Part shown: piece after piece, positions 17,648 through 25,562 of the stretch
Position numbering within the stretch: position 1 is the stretch's first letter
Layout of the letters: each line of letters begins with the position of its first letter
NCBI GenBank assembly: GCA_963716525.1
Contig: OY970315.1
Location: 1,364,001-1,428,000, forward strand
Length of the DNA stretch: 64,000 nucleotides
Reading direction: 5' to 3'
DNA from: JBBREP01 sp963716525
Lineage (GTDB): Bacteria > Actinomycetota > Acidimicrobiia > IMCC26256 > PALSA-610
Position numbers and translations under genes: made by a program
Notes under the pieces: generated by a model
Told to the model about the DNA's origin: nothing
The model's database searches: none
The model's input: only the letters and a program-made list of their open reading frames with translations

Positions 17648-18606
17648 CCGAGGCCGAGGGCGATGCCGCCCGCGCGCACGACGAGGGGCTGCGCGAGCCC
17701 GCGAGTGACGATGCCGACTGGCAGGAGAGCGTGTATCTCGCGTGGCGCGACCCCGCCACCGGCCTGGGTGGCAATCATCGCATCGGCAACGAGCTGAACC
17801 GTGCGACGGCGAACCTCTGGTGTGGCGTGTACCGCGACGACGGGACGCGCTTCCGGCACAACGACGAGGACCTGCCGTTGACGCGCCTCGACGTTCCCGG
17901 CCTGCAAGCCGGGCCCCAGCGCCTGTTCCACGACGGGTCGTGCGTGCGCTTCGTGCTCGACGGCGAGGGCTGCTCGATCGACTTCGTGATCGACGACGGA
18001 CCCCGGGCCGTGTCGGACGCGCGAGCGTTTGCCGGCAGCAACGGCCCGGCCGCCGCCATTCTGCAAGGCAGCTTCCACTCGTTCGGCCGGGCCCGGGGCA
18101 CGGTCACGCTCGACGGGCGCACGACCGCGGTGGATGCTCGAGCCTGGCGCGACCACTCGTGGGGCGTTCGCCGCTGGGAGAGCTTCCTCGTCAGCCGCAC
18201 GTGCTGCGGCGCGGCGGGCGACGTGCAGTTCCGCTACGGCTCGATGGTTGGCACGAACGGCAGCTTCCTGCGTCACGGCTCGCTCGCTCGTCGCGGGAAC
18301 GCGCTCGCGGTGGCGAGCTCGTCGATGTTGGCGACATTCGACGACGACTCGCTGCGCTGCCCGCAGGCCGAGCTCCGCTACGTGATGGACGACGGGAGCG
18401 CCGTCTCCGTGCGCATCGACACCATCGGTGGGATGCTCGCGATGACCCGTGAGCGCTGCGGGTGGGAAGCGGTCGGTGACGTGTGCGTCGACGGTGAGCC
18501 AGGAGGCTGGGGGTTCCTCGAGGTGAACAACAATCCCCGCAATGGGAGCCAACGCCCTGCCTTCGTGCTCGGCGACGCGGCGACGAACGGAATCACTCGC
18601 CCGTGA
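17644..18606 (+). CDS. Conserved hypothetical, AttH/hydroxyneurosporene-hydratase-like fold suspected
   Basis: 320 residues from ATG 17644, overlapping the preceding stop. I do not recognise it with certainty. It has many short beta-like segments (WQESVYLAWRDPATGLGG, QGSFHSFGRARGTVTLDG, ARAWRDHSWGVRRWESFLV) as seen in lipocalin-like AttH/CrtC-type proteins. The D-H-S-W-G-x-R motif recurs in those families. It has no signal peptide, membrane segment or obvious nucleotide motif. Its fixed place between the hydrolase and the kinase suggests it handles the same hydrophobic intermediate. Confidence 0.6.
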   Translation: MTEAEGDAARAHDEGLREPASDDADWQESVYLAWRDPATGLGGNHRIGNELNRATANLWCGVYRDDGTRFRHNDEDLPLTRLDVPGLQAGPQRLFHDGSCVRFVLDGEGCSIDFVIDDGPRAVSDARAFAGSNGPAAAILQGSFHSFGRARGTVTLDGRTTAVDARAWRDHSWGVRRWESFLVSRTCCGAAGDVQFRYGSMVGTNGSFLRHGSLARRGNALAVASSSMLATFDDDSLRCPQAELRYVMDDGSAVSVRIDTIGGMLAMTRERCGWEAVGDVCVDGEPGGWGFLEVNNNPRNGSQRPAFVLGDAATNGITRP

Positions 18607-20072
18607 GGCAACCGCGTGACGAGCGCGCGCGCTACTACCGCGAGCTGCGGAGGGTGGTCCGCAGCGAGTTCGCGCCCGAGCTGACCAGCACCCAGGCCGT
18701 CGACGACGCGGGGCTCGTCGACCGGATCCTGGTGGAGTTCATCGTCGAGGAAGAAGCCGGCGCGGCGCTCAGCGCGGAGTTCGGCGGGGCGTTCGCGGCG
18801 CTGCTCGGTGACGCCGCGCCGAGCGCGGGAGCGAGCGCCGAGGAGCGCTTCGACACACTGCGCGCCCGCGCCGCGGAGTTCGTTGCGAGCGCGGCGTCGA
18901 GTCACGACGAAGGCGTGCTCGAGCGGGCCCGCGCCGCGGTCGAGGTGGAGCACCGGTTCCTCGAACGGCTCGACGAGTTGCGGGGCGCGGTATCCGCCGA
19001 TGTCGACGCGTTCGACCAGCGTGCTCCCAACCAGTGTTCGGTCACCGCCGGCGACCTCATGACCTACCTGCGGAGTCGTGTCAGCGACGCGACCAACCTC
19101 GCCGTCACGAGTGTCGCGCTCGTGCCCGGCGGTCGCTCGAAGGAGACGCTGCAGGTCACGCTTACCGGCACCCGGGAGCTCCCACCGGAAGTCATCGTGC
19201 GAAAGGACCGTCCGGTCGGCGTGCTCCAGACGCGCGCCGCCGACGAGTTCGCCATCATCAAGGCCGTCCACGACTTCGGTGGTGTGCCCGTGCCGAAGCC
19301 GTTCTTCGCCGATGCCGACGCGAACCTGCCGGGCTCGGGCACGGTGATCGTGATGGAGCGCGTCCCCGGGCGCAAGGCGGGCGAGTTCTTCCCCGACCTC
19401 GCCGCACCGCCGGCCCACCACCGCGAGATCGGCGTGCAACTGGCCGCCGCGCTCGCGCGCCTGCATTCGCTCCCACTCGATCGCCTGACCGGGACGCGCC
19501 TCGGCACGAGCCCGGCCGCGGTGACCGAAGCTGGTGTTGTCGAGACGGTCGACGGGATCACGGCACGCATCGGCGAGCTGACCGGGCCTGCGAACGTGAC
19601 GGTTCCGATGGCCCGCCGCTGGCTGCACGACCACGTCCGCGATGTGCTGGGCGCGCCGCGGGTGGCGTTGCTGCAAGGCGACTTCGGGCTGCACAACACG
19701 CTGGTCGACGGCGCACGGGTCACCGCGCTCGTCGACTGGGAAGCGGCCGCGGTCGGGCCACCGGCGCGCGAGCTGGCCGCGGCGTGGAACACCGCGACGG
19801 CGCTGATGCCGTGGTCCGATTTCATCGACGCCTACATCGATGCGGGAGGCCGAGCTGAGGATGCCGACCCTCGCGCGATCGCGTACTACCGCGTCCTCTC
19901 GGCGCTCGGCGCCTTCATGGCCAGTCGCACCGGCGGGCACCTGTTCCGCACCGGCGCCAAGCGCGATCTGCAGACGGCCCATTCGGGTCTCGACTCACAG
20001 TTCCGCTGCGCGAGGAACCTCGCCCGGGCGCTGGGCGACGCAATGTCGGCGAGTCGGGGCCGTGCTCAGTAA
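18603..20072 (+). CDS. APH-family phosphotransferase (LvaA/ACAD10-kinase-like)
   Basis: 489 residues from GTG 18603 (GTGA overlap). About 140 N-terminal helical residues of unknown role precede an aminoglycoside-phosphotransferase fold. EVIVRKDRPVG holds the likely ATP lysine, LLQGDFGLHNTLVDG the catalytic Asp and Asn, and LVDWEAAAVG the metal-binding Asp. In catabolic settings this fold phosphorylates hydroxyacyl-CoA; LvaA and ACAD10/11 are the known cases. Being co-transcribed with a dehydrogenase and a CoA-transferase fits such a role better than drug resistance. It is the last gene of the operon. Confidence 0.82.
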   Translation: MRQPRDERARYYRELRRVVRSEFAPELTSTQAVDDAGLVDRILVEFIVEEEAGAALSAEFGGAFAALLGDAAPSAGASAEERFDTLRARAAEFVASAASSHDEGVLERARAAVEVEHRFLERLDELRGAVSADVDAFDQRAPNQCSVTAGDLMTYLRSRVSDATNLAVTSVALVPGGRSKETLQVTLTGTRELPPEVIVRKDRPVGVLQTRAADEFAIIKAVHDFGGVPVPKPFFADADANLPGSGTVIVMERVPGRKAGEFFPDLAAPPAHHREIGVQLAAALARLHSLPLDRLTGTRLGTSPAAVTEAGVVETVDGITARIGELTGPANVTVPMARRWLHDHVRDVLGAPRVALLQGDFGLHNTLVDGARVTALVDWEAAAVGPPARELAAAWNTATALMPWSDFIDAYIDAGGRAEDADPRAIAYYRVLSALGAFMASRTGGHLFRTGAKRDLQTAHSGLDSQFRCARNLARALGDAMSASRGRAQ

Positions 20073-20094
20073 TGGCCGGCACCATGCGCGTGTA

Positions 20095-20514
20095 CTAGAT
20101 CGCTGGACCGTCCGCCGGGTGAATGCGACGACCGCTGACAATCGTCGGCTCCATCGCGAGGTAGGTCCCGGCCGGCGCCCACGGTCCGAGTGGCAACTGC
20201 CGCGCTGCGTCGAGTTCGGCGGCATCGACGATCGGGCGCGCGAGCGCTCGGACGAGCACGGACCAACCTGTCGGGTCCGCCGGTCCGCGGTACTGATCGG
20301 CTTGGAGGGCAACGACGGAATTGACCGTTGCTTGGTGGAGCTTGGTCCCTGGCATGGTGCGCACCACGAGTTCGCCGTCGCTCAACGCGAACGTGATCGG
20401 CAGGACTACCGGCAGCGCGTCGACGGTCGTACCGATGCGGCCGATGGACACGGTCGCGAGGAGGGCCAGGCACTCGTCGCGGCTGAGTGTCTCGATATCG
20501 GGTTGACCGTTCAC
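20095..20514 (-). CDS. Pyridoxamine-5'-phosphate-oxidase (PPOX) fold protein
   Basis: 139 residues from GTG 20514, which has GAGGGGATC 5 nt upstream; longer in-frame starts lack that site. The sequence LSRDECLALLATVSIGRIG, then ALPVVLPITFALSDGELVVRT and VVALQADQYRGP, is the split-barrel flavin/deazaflavin-binding pattern of small actinobacterial PPOX proteins. These bind FMN, F420 or haem, and many have no assigned reaction. It converges on the TetR operon and probably has its own promoter in the 245-nt gap toward tRNA-Gly. Confidence 0.78.
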   Translation of the reverse strand: MNGQPDIETLSRDECLALLATVSIGRIGTTVDALPVVLPITFALSDGELVVRTMPGTKLHQATVNSVVALQADQYRGPADPTGWSVLVRALARPIVDAAELDAARQLPLGPWAPAGTYLAMEPTIVSGRRIHPADGPAI

Positions 20515-20759
20515 CGTGGATCCCCTCGAGGAGCGAAAGCGCCATTGACCCACCTCGTCGACAGTGGACCGCGGGGCCGTCGTTCCCGGCCACCGGCGGA
20601 CGCCCGGATCGAAAGGGACTTTGGTCCCGCGAGCTCTGAGGGTCTTCCCAGCTTCCTTCACGTGGCGAACGTGTCATGGGACGGCCTACCGTCGCGTGGA
20701 GCGATGGGCGTCCGAGCGAAGCCGTCGTGACGGTTTGCGGTGCAGGCCGATGTCTGCAG

Positions 20760-20830
20760 AGCGGGCGACGGGAATCGAACCCGCGTTCTCAGCTTGGGAA
20801 GCTGATGTTCTGCCTCTGAACTACGCCCGC
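20760..20830 (-). tRNA. tRNA-Gly (anticodon CCC)
   Basis: A 71-nt cloverleaf: acceptor arms GCGGGCG and CGCCCGC, anticodon stem TCAGC/GCTGA around loop TTCCCAA (anticodon CCC), T-arm with GGTTCGATTCC, discriminator U. No CCA is encoded. TAACGT (complement of 20844-20849) 13 nt upstream is a plausible -10. It is divergent from the CGSC cluster. Confidence 0.95.
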
Positions 20831-20876
20831 AGAACGGGCGTCGACGTTACCAAGGCCGAGCGGCGCACGGCGTGCT

Positions 20877-20907
20877 CGTTGTATGCGTACGCATACAACG
20901 CTAGCGT
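20877..20907 (+). promoter_or_regulatory. Perfect 24-bp palindrome and leaderless -10 upstream of the CGSC cluster
   Basis: Positions 20877-20900 are a perfect palindrome: CGTTGTATGCGT followed directly by its reverse complement. TAGCGT (20902-20907) follows 1 nt later and lies 8 nt before the chosen GTG start, matching a leaderless -10 box. A protein bound to the palindrome would block the -35/spacer region. The cluster encodes a MarR protein whose family binds such sites, so it is the natural candidate for autoregulation. Confidence 0.65.
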
Positions 20908-20915
20908 GGCCGGCG

Positions 20916-21467
20916 GTGACCGCCGCTGACACGATCTGGGTGCGCCGCCCGACCGCGCCGCCGGCCGGCGACGTGAGCGCACCGACCTTCCGGCTCGACC
21001 GGCCCCTCACCGGGCTCACGATCGGCCTGCGCACCGACCGGGCCTGGCGGTCGTGGCAGCTCATTGCGAGCCGGTGGGAGGAGCTCCTGCGCCGCGACGG
21101 CGCCGAGACGATCGCGGTCGAGACCGGCGCGCAGATCGGCGACCCGGGCTCGAGCGACCGCAAGCACATCGACGAGCTCGCAGCCACGGTCGACGCCGCC
21201 ATCGTGGGGCTCGGCACGTGCGGCTCCTGCACGACCTTCACGATCAAGGACTCGGTCGCGATCGAAGCGGCCGGCCGGCCTGTGGTGGCCGTGGTGTGCG
21301 AGGAGTTCGTGGTGCACGCGCGCAACGTCGCCCGCCACGTGGGCCACGGCGACCTCAGCGTGCTCGTGCTGCCCTACCCGCTCGAAGCCCGCCCGGCCGC
21401 CGAGCTCGACGCGATCGCGGCCGAGTACTACCCGAAGGCGCTCGAGCTCCTCGGCGTCACGCCGTGA
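20916..21467 (+). CDS. CGSC-motif protein (Cys homologue of the UGSC selenoprotein family)
   Basis: 183 residues from GTG 20916. A frame start at 20883 lies inside the palindrome and is rejected, and GTG 20972 is a possible shorter start. The core GLGTCGSCTTFTIKDSVAIE puts Cys102-Gly-Ser-Cys105 where the UGSC family has Sec-Gly-Ser-Cys. A vicinal thiol/thiol pair after a beta strand and before a helix suggests a thiol-redox or thiol-transfer site. The first part (LTGLTIGLRTDRAWRSW) and AIVGLGTCGSC resemble a Rossmann-like beta-alpha fold. It has no signal peptide. First gene of a four-gene cluster. The family's biochemical role is not known to me. Confidence 0.72.
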   Translation: MTAADTIWVRRPTAPPAGDVSAPTFRLDRPLTGLTIGLRTDRAWRSWQLIASRWEELLRRDGAETIAVETGAQIGDPGSSDRKHIDELAATVDAAIVGLGTCGSCTTFTIKDSVAIEAAGRPVVAVVCEEFVVHARNVARHVGHGDLSVLVLPYPLEARPAAELDAIAAEYYPKALELLGVTP

Positions 21468-21479
21468 CGGCATGATGGC

Positions 21480-22532
21480 ATGACGCTTGCGAGCGAGCGC
21501 GTCGAGGTGCCGGCCGGCGCGCAGGCGCAGTACGAGCACACGCTCGCCGAACGGTGGAGCGACGGCGCCCCGCTCCTGCCGGCCACCGACGACGCGGTCG
21601 AAGCGTTGCTGGCCTGGTCGCCGTATCCGGCCGATCACGTGGTGTGCGTGCTCCCGCCCGTCAACGGGGTCGCAACGGTCGAACTCGTGGCGGTCAACGC
21701 GGCGATGGCCGGCGTGGAACCGGCCGCGTTCCCGCTCGTGCTCGCGGCGCTGGAGGCGATGGCCGAACCGGAGTGGAACGCGTTCGGTCTCACCACCACC
21801 ACGTCGAGCGTGTGCCCGATGCTGATCGTCAACGGACCGTGCCGCGACGAGCTCGTGATCGATGACCGGGCGGGCTGCATGGGCGGGGCGGCGGGCCGCG
21901 GATCGATGACGATCGGCCGCGCGGTGTCGCTGTGCCTGCGCAACATCGGCGGGCAGCGAGCCGGCGAGACCACGAAGTCGGTGTTCGGGCAACCGGCGCG
22001 TTTCGGGTTCTGCATCGGCGAGTGGGAGGAGCGCTCGCCGTGGCCGTCGCTCGCGCAGCGGCGCGGCTTCGAGCCCGGCGACGACGTGGTCACGGTGCAC
22101 GGCGGCAAGGGCACGTTCCCGCTCGCCGACATCCACAACGACGATGCGCGCGACCTGCTCTACCTCATCGCCAAGAGCATGGCCTACCCGCTCGCCAACA
22201 TGTTCCTCGGGAACCTCGGCAATGGCGAGGTGGTGGTGGCGTTCAATCCGATGTGGGCCGAGCGCTTCGGCAAGGTGTTCGCCCACATCGACGATCTCAC
22301 CGCCTACCTGCGCGACCACGCCTGGCAGCCGATCGACCTCTGGCCGGCGCCGAACGCCGAGCTGCTGCGGCAGCGCGACCGGGTCGACGAGCGCGGGCGC
22401 GTGCATCTCGTGGCCCGTCCCGACCAGATCGTGCCGATCGTGTGCGGCGGCCTCGGCAGCCTGCATGCGATCGTGTTGCCGAGCTTCGGCGAGAGCACGA
22501 TGCAGAGCATGCGCGTGCGCCGGCCGAGCTGA
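21480..22532 (+). CDS. Conserved hypothetical partner of the CGSC protein
   Basis: 350 residues from ATG 21480, 12 nt after the CGSC gene. I do not recognise a catalytic family. The notable segment is TTTTSSVCPMLIVNGPC, then DDRAGCMGGAAGRGSMTIGRA, where three cysteines and several glycines cluster as at a ligand or metal site. LPPVNGVATVELVAVNAAMAG and KSVFGQPARFGFCIGEWEE are strongly protein-like. There are no transmembrane helices or signal peptide. Cysteines in VCP and GPC could pair with the CGSC protein in thiol exchange, which is speculation. Its stop shares one base with the next gene's ATG. Confidence 0.7.
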   Translation: MTLASERVEVPAGAQAQYEHTLAERWSDGAPLLPATDDAVEALLAWSPYPADHVVCVLPPVNGVATVELVAVNAAMAGVEPAAFPLVLAALEAMAEPEWNAFGLTTTTSSVCPMLIVNGPCRDELVIDDRAGCMGGAAGRGSMTIGRAVSLCLRNIGGQRAGETTKSVFGQPARFGFCIGEWEERSPWPSLAQRRGFEPGDDVVTVHGGKGTFPLADIHNDDARDLLYLIAKSMAYPLANMFLGNLGNGEVVVAFNPMWAERFGKVFAHIDDLTAYLRDHAWQPIDLWPAPNAELLRQRDRVDERGRVHLVARPDQIVPIVCGGLGSLHAIVLPSFGESTMQSMRVRRPS

Positions 22533-22789
22533 TGGACGAACGCTCGGTTGCCGAGGCCGTCGACGAACTTGCGGGCTTCCTGCGCGCCGACGGTGCCGAC
22601 CTCGTGGTGCGCGAGGCGAACCCGAACACGGCGCGCGTGCGGCTCGCGCTCGTGCTCGACGGCGTGACCTGCGCCGACTGCATCCTGGCGCCCGACGAGT
22701 TGCGCGAGACGATTGACCGCGCGCTCGGGAACCGCATCACCGGCGAGTTCGAGCTCGTCCTCGACGATCCGCGCCGCGCCGCCCCATGA
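22532..22789 (+). CDS. Small CxxC protein (NifU-C-terminal-like size)
   Basis: 85 residues. TGATG coupling to the preceding gene makes the start firm. The sequence has one motif, DGVTCADCILAPDEL, a CxxC between a beta strand and a helix. This resembles in size and placement the Fe-S scaffold domain of NifU/Nfu, but without enough identity to name it. It may be a redox shuttle or metal carrier for the two genes upstream. Codon use and GC match its neighbours. Confidence 0.65.
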   Translation: MDERSVAEAVDELAGFLRADGADLVVREANPNTARVRLALVLDGVTCADCILAPDELRETIDRALGNRITGEFELVLDDPRRAAP

Positions 22790-22793
22790 GACC

Positions 22794-23270
22794 ATGACAC
22801 CGGCGCGCCCGCGCGACCTCGATCCGCTCGACACCTGGAGCGCGCTCGTGGCCGTCTACCAGGGCGTGCTGCACGACGTGGTGCGCGCGCTCGAACGTGA
22901 CGCGGCGATGGATTCGGGCGTGTTCTCGGCCCTCGCGCTGCTCGCCCGCGCGCAGCCGCAGCACCGCATGGCCATGGCCGCGCTGCAGCGCGCGCTGTAC
23001 CCGCGCTACAGCCAGTCCGGCTTCAGCCGTCTGGTGCAGCGCATGGAGGCCGACGGGCTCGTCGAACGGCGGCCCGATCGCGCCGACGGCCGGGCCACGA
23101 TCGTGGTGACGACCCGCGCCGGCCGCCGTCGTTACGATGCCGCGAACGCGGTCTACGCGGCGGCCCTGCGCCGCTCGTTCGGGCTCCACCTCGCCGCCCG
23201 CGAGCACGCCGAGCTCACCGATCTGCTCGAACGGCTCATGGCGCGCCGCACCGCGGCGATCGGTGTTTGA
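22794..23270 (+). CDS. MarR-family transcriptional regulator
   Basis: 158 residues from ATG 22794, 4 nt after the previous stop. Winged helix: FSALALLARAQPQHRMAMAALQRALY, then QSGFSRLVQRMEADGLVERRPDRADGRATIVVTT with the characteristic D-x-R wing. It contains no cysteine, so it cannot sense oxidants directly as OhrR does; a small-molecule ligand is more likely. Its obvious target is the 24-bp palindrome at 20877-20900 before the cluster. Confidence 0.87.
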   Translation: MTPARPRDLDPLDTWSALVAVYQGVLHDVVRALERDAAMDSGVFSALALLARAQPQHRMAMAALQRALYPRYSQSGFSRLVQRMEADGLVERRPDRADGRATIVVTTRAGRRRYDAANAVYAAALRRSFGLHLAAREHAELTDLLERLMARRTAAIGV

Positions 23271-23304
23271 CAGCTGCGGCGGCGCGCCGGGCAAGCTGCC
23301 GTGC

Positions 23305-24039
23305 ATGCAACCGGACGCCGCGCCGCCGCTGCGCACCGCGTTCATCTGCGCGATGCCGATGGAGATCGTGCCGCTCGTGCGGCAGCTGAAGCTCGCCAAG
23401 TCCGAGATCGGCGGCATGCAGGTACGCACGGGAATGCTCGGCCGCGCGCCGGTCGTCGCGATCGTCACCGGCATGGGCACCGAGCTCGCGCGCACGAAGA
23501 CCGCGCGGTTGCTCGACGGCGTCGCGGTCGACCGCGTCGTGGTCGTGGGCATCACGGGCGCGCTCGACAACGAAACGCCCATCGGCACGCTGATCGTGCC
23601 CGAGACGGTCGTGCACAGCGCGACCGGGCGGGAGTACCAGCCCGCGCCGCTCGGTGACGCGATACCCCGCGGCAAGATGTGGACGACCGACGGGCTCACG
23701 ACGGATCACGGCGAGCTCGAACGCCTGCGCGCCGGCGGGGTGGTGTCGCTCGACATGGAGACCGCGGCGATCGCCGAGGTGTGCGAGGCCCGCAGCATTC
23801 CGTGGTCGGTGTTCCGCGTGATCAGCGACCGCGCGAGCGACGGCAGCGTCGACGAAGAGGTGTTCCGCCTCAGCAACCAGGACGGCACGCCGAACCCGAG
23901 GGCCGTCGCGACCTACTTCCTGAAGCACCCCGGCAAGATCCCGCAGATGCTGCGCCTCGCCAAGGGCGCGCGCCTCGCGACCCAGCGCGCCGCCGACGCG
24001 GCAATCGCCGCGGTGCGCAACTACGGTGCACGCCCGTGA
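23305..24039 (+). CDS. Nucleoside phosphorylase-family protein (MTA/SAH nucleosidase-like)
   Basis: 244 residues from ATG 23305. The PNP/UDP fold is shown by RTAFICAMPMEIVPLVRQL, VVVVGITGALDNETPIGTLIVPE and GGVVSLDMETAAIAEVCE, where the M-E-T segment carries the ribose-binding Glu. It would cleave the N-glycosidic bond of methylthioadenosine, S-adenosylhomocysteine or a related nucleoside. The C-terminal tail (TYFLKHPGKIPQMLRLAKGA) is typical of actinobacterial members. It overlaps dcd by 4 nt. Confidence 0.8.
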   Translation: MQPDAAPPLRTAFICAMPMEIVPLVRQLKLAKSEIGGMQVRTGMLGRAPVVAIVTGMGTELARTKTARLLDGVAVDRVVVVGITGALDNETPIGTLIVPETVVHSATGREYQPAPLGDAIPRGKMWTTDGLTTDHGELERLRAGGVVSLDMETAAIAEVCEARSIPWSVFRVISDRASDGSVDEEVFRLSNQDGTPNPRAVATYFLKHPGKIPQMLRLAKGARLATQRAADAAIAAVRNYGARP

Positions 24040-24611
24040 TTCTCTCCGACGTGTCGATCCGCAAGGCGCTGGCCGACGGCCGCATCGTGATCGATCCGCT
24101 GCAGGACGGCGCGGTCCAGCCGTCGTCGGTCGACCTGCGCATCGACCGTTATTTCCGCGTGTTCCGCAACCACACCACGCCGTACATCGATCCGAAGCTG
24201 CACCAGGAGAACCTCACCGAGCTCGTCACGGTCGACGGCGACAGTCCGTTCATCCTCCACCCCGGCGAATTCGTGCTCGCGTCGACGCTCGAACGCGTGG
24301 CGGTGAGCGGAGACCTCGTCGGCCGGCTCGAGGGCAAGAGCAGCTTGGGCCGGCTCGGCCTGCTCATCCACACGACGGCCGGGTTCGTCGACAGCGGGTG
24401 GGACGGTTACCTCACGCTCGAGCTGTCGAACGTCGCGAACCTGCCGATCGCGCTCTACCCGGAGATGAAGATCGGCCAGATCTCGTTCCTGCAGATGACC
24501 ACGGCGGCTGAATTCCCGTACGGCGGTGACCGCACCGGCTCCAAGTACCAGGGCCAGCGAGGCCCGACACCGAGCCGTTACTACCTGAACTTCGGCGACG
24601 GTGGGCGGTAG
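24036..24611 (+). CDS. dcd: dCTP deaminase
   Basis: 191 residues from GTG 24036 (GTGA overlap). MILSDVSIRKALADGRIVIDPL, QPSSVDLRID, EGKSSLGRLGLLIHTTAGFVDSGW and the C-terminal SKYQGQRGPTPSRY identify Dcd. It deaminates dCTP toward dUTP for dTMP synthesis; actinobacterial members are often bifunctional and yield dUMP directly. Ser-Ser-Leu-Gly-Arg and the Glu of the TLELSN stretch form the active site. Its coupling to a nucleosidase gene fits nucleotide metabolism. Confidence 0.94.
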   Translation: MILSDVSIRKALADGRIVIDPLQDGAVQPSSVDLRIDRYFRVFRNHTTPYIDPKLHQENLTELVTVDGDSPFILHPGEFVLASTLERVAVSGDLVGRLEGKSSLGRLGLLIHTTAGFVDSGWDGYLTLELSNVANLPIALYPEMKIGQISFLQMTTAAEFPYGGDRTGSKYQGQRGPTPSRYYLNFGDGGR

Positions 24612-24656
24612 CGGGCGTCCCCCGCGATCGTCGACATCGGTGCGAGACTGCGCGCC

Positions 24657-25562
24657 ATGACGTACACACCGTCGCCCTACGGCGCGCCCGTGCACGCGGG
24701 CGATCCCACCAACGTGATGGGCCGGCGGATCGTCGCCCACATCATCGACCTCGTGCTGATCGTCGTCGTCCTCGTGTTGGTCTTCTTCGCCACCGCGCAG
24801 AAGACCACCGGTGTGCCCAGCGACTTCTGCACATCGAGCCTGTACGCCAACCAGCGGGTGCACAGCTGCGTGCAGCTCGGCAACACGGCGTACCGCACCG
24901 ATGGCGGCGCCACCCTCGCGATGTTCCTGGTCGTCCTCGGCTACTGGATCGTGCTCGGCATGATCGAGGGCGCCACGGGCGCGTTCCTCGGCAAGCGGAT
25001 CCTCGGGCTCCGGGTGGTCTCCGGCGACGGCGCGCCCGCCGGCCCGGGCCGGGGCGCGCTGCGCGGGTTCCTCATGCTCGTCGACTCGATGCTGTGCTTC
25101 GTGATCGGCCTCGTGACCGCGGCCGCGACGCACCCGCACCGGCGGGTGGGCGACATGGCCGCGGGAACGTTCGTGGTGGCCACGGAGTCGGCCGGTCACC
25201 CGGTGGGCGGCGGGCCGGCGACCGGCTACGTGCCCGCGCCGCCTCCGTACGTGCCGCCGGCGAACCCCGCGCCCCCGCAGTGGCAGCCGCCCGCGAGCGC
25301 CGGCGACGCGCCGGCCCAGGCCGCGGGCTGGGCCGCACCGAGTCCGGCCCCCCAGCCCCAGCAACCGCCCCAGCAACCGCCCCAGCAACCGGAGACGCAG
25401 TGGCGGCCGCCGTCACCGCCGCAGTCGGCCCCGCCGCCGCCGGTGCAGGATCCCACCGAGCCGCACTGGGACGCGGCCCGCAACGCGTGGATCGCGTGGG
25501 AGCCGACCCGCAGTCAGTGGATGCACTTCGACGCCACCACCAACGAGTGGCGACCGATGTGA
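24657..25562 (+). CDS. RDD-family membrane protein with Pro/Gln-rich tail
   Basis: 301 residues. The RDD domain starts GRRIVAHIIDLVLIVVVLVLVFF, with further helices at about 85-102 (FLVVLGYWIVLGMIEG) and 140-160 (FLMLVDSMLCFVIGLV). GKRILGLRVVSGDG and PHRRVGDMAAGTFVV are family hallmarks. A long Pro/Ala/Gln linker contains three near-identical CAGCAACCGCCC repeats (QQPP). The C-terminus is Trp-rich (WDAARNAWIAWEPTRSQWM). The helices sit in the membrane and the tail is probably cytoplasmic. Function unknown. Its stop codon abuts the 52-bp hairpin element. Confidence 0.82.
   Translation: MTYTPSPYGAPVHAGDPTNVMGRRIVAHIIDLVLIVVVLVLVFFATAQKTTGVPSDFCTSSLYANQRVHSCVQLGNTAYRTDGGATLAMFLVVLGYWIVLGMIEGATGAFLGKRILGLRVVSGDGAPAGPGRGALRGFLMLVDSMLCFVIGLVTAAATHPHRRVGDMAAGTFVVATESAGHPVGGGPATGYVPAPPPYVPPANPAPPQWQPPASAGDAPAQAAGWAAPSPAPQPQQPPQQPPQQPETQWRPPSPPQSAPPPPVQDPTEPHWDAARNAWIAWEPTRSQWMHFDATTNEWRPM

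Noticed and set aside
18603..20072. Aminoglycoside resistance kinase
   Set aside because: The operon context and extended N-terminus fit the hydroxyacyl-CoA kinase type better.
20916..21467. Selenoprotein
   Set aside because: The Sec position is a TGC cysteine codon and no in-frame TGA or SECIS-like hairpin is seen.
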